Part shown: piece by piece, positions 33,228 through 33,269 of the stretch
Position numbering within the stretch: the stretch's first letter is position 1
How the letters are laid out: each line of letters opens with the position of its first letter
Source: Litoribacter ruber
GTDB taxonomy: Bacteria > Bacteroidota > Bacteroidia > Cytophagales > Cyclobacteriaceae
Assembly (NCBI RefSeq): GCF_018500185.1
Contig: NZ_JAHBGI010000013.1
Coordinates: 57,743 to 91,011 of the forward strand
Direction of reading: 5' to 3'
DNA length: 33,269 nucleotides
Position numbers and translations under genes: made by a program
Notes under the pieces: generated by a model
The model's input: the letters and a program-made list of their open reading frames with translations, nothing else
The model's database searches: none
Told to the model about the DNA's origin: nothing

Positions 33228-33269
33228 TTACCTAAACTTCCCCTTCAGCATCGCCAGCTTCGCGGCCAA
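33228..33269 (-). CDS. C-terminal tail of a gene cut by the window edge
   Basis: On the minus strand the last bases encode LAAKLAMLKGKFR followed by TAA. The stretch is GC-richer than the gap beside it and reads like a real C-terminus. Too little is present to name the product. Confidence 0.4.
   Translation of the reverse strand: MAAKLAMLKGKFR

Noticed and set aside
1-33269. tRNA, rRNA, insertion sequence or prophage
   Set aside because: No cloverleaf, rRNA, transposase, integrase or phage structural gene was recognised on either strand.

Overview
The window looks like chromosome from a free-living Bacteroidota bacterium, most likely Cytophagales and perhaps Cyclobacteriaceae. This placement is inferred from gene content and promoter style, not from a database search. 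The signs are type III glutamine synthetase, a Porin_10-type outer-membrane protein, a possible DUF4221 lipoprotein, a LytS/LytTR two-component pair, a full menaquinone gene set, and promoters of the form TTG-N17-23-TAnnTTTG. Several genes appear to start with TTG or GTG. No rRNA, tRNA, CRISPR array, insertion sequence or prophage was seen.

Layout: 1-313 holds degenerate intergenic repeat and a candidate promoter. 314-1708 is a secreted DUF6600-like protein with a Ser/Arg repeat tail. 1755-4550 (minus) holds a cupin sugar-phosphate isomerase-like protein and GlnN. 4787-6535 (plus) holds MtaB and a DUF805 membrane protein. 6536-11515 (minus) holds an orphan MacB-like permease and a tight lpxK-porin-miaE run. 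11573-13966 (plus) holds the NIF3/zinc-ribbon pair and a small secreted protein. 13991-14635 (minus) is a histidine phosphatase. 14662-18746 (plus) is a compact menI-menF-menD-rluF operon. 18924-21053 holds a divergent 2OG-Fe(II) oxygenase, then an unknown protein and an OmpA lipoprotein. 21325-22391 (minus) is a small unknown gene followed by an XRE/S24 self-cleaving-type repressor, with palindromes upstream of both. 22731-23564 (minus) is menB. 23734-24401 is a DUF6364/PIN toxin-antitoxin pair. 24815-27758 is a histidine kinase, a LytTR regulator and an unknown membrane protein, each overlapping the next by 4 nt. The remainder holds an unknown membrane protein, MsrB, a DUF2945 protein, a polysaccharide-lyase-like lipoprotein, a BASS transporter, a lipoprotein and the tail of a gene cut by the window edge.

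How the genes work together: MenF, MenD, MenB and MenI supply four menaquinone steps (isochorismate, SEPHCHC, DHNA-CoA, DHNA). MtaB and MiaE both modify position 37 of tRNA, while RluF modifies 23S rRNA. LpxK, the porin, the OmpA lipoprotein and the lyase-like lipoprotein serve the outer envelope.

I see no proven new system. The best candidates for unrecognised biology are the coupled kinase/regulator/membrane-protein trio, the XRE-S24 plus small-protein module with its palindromes, and a degenerate intergenic repeat family (cores like TTAACCGCAGAGACG or CTTTGTGCCACTTTG) found in at least seven gaps.
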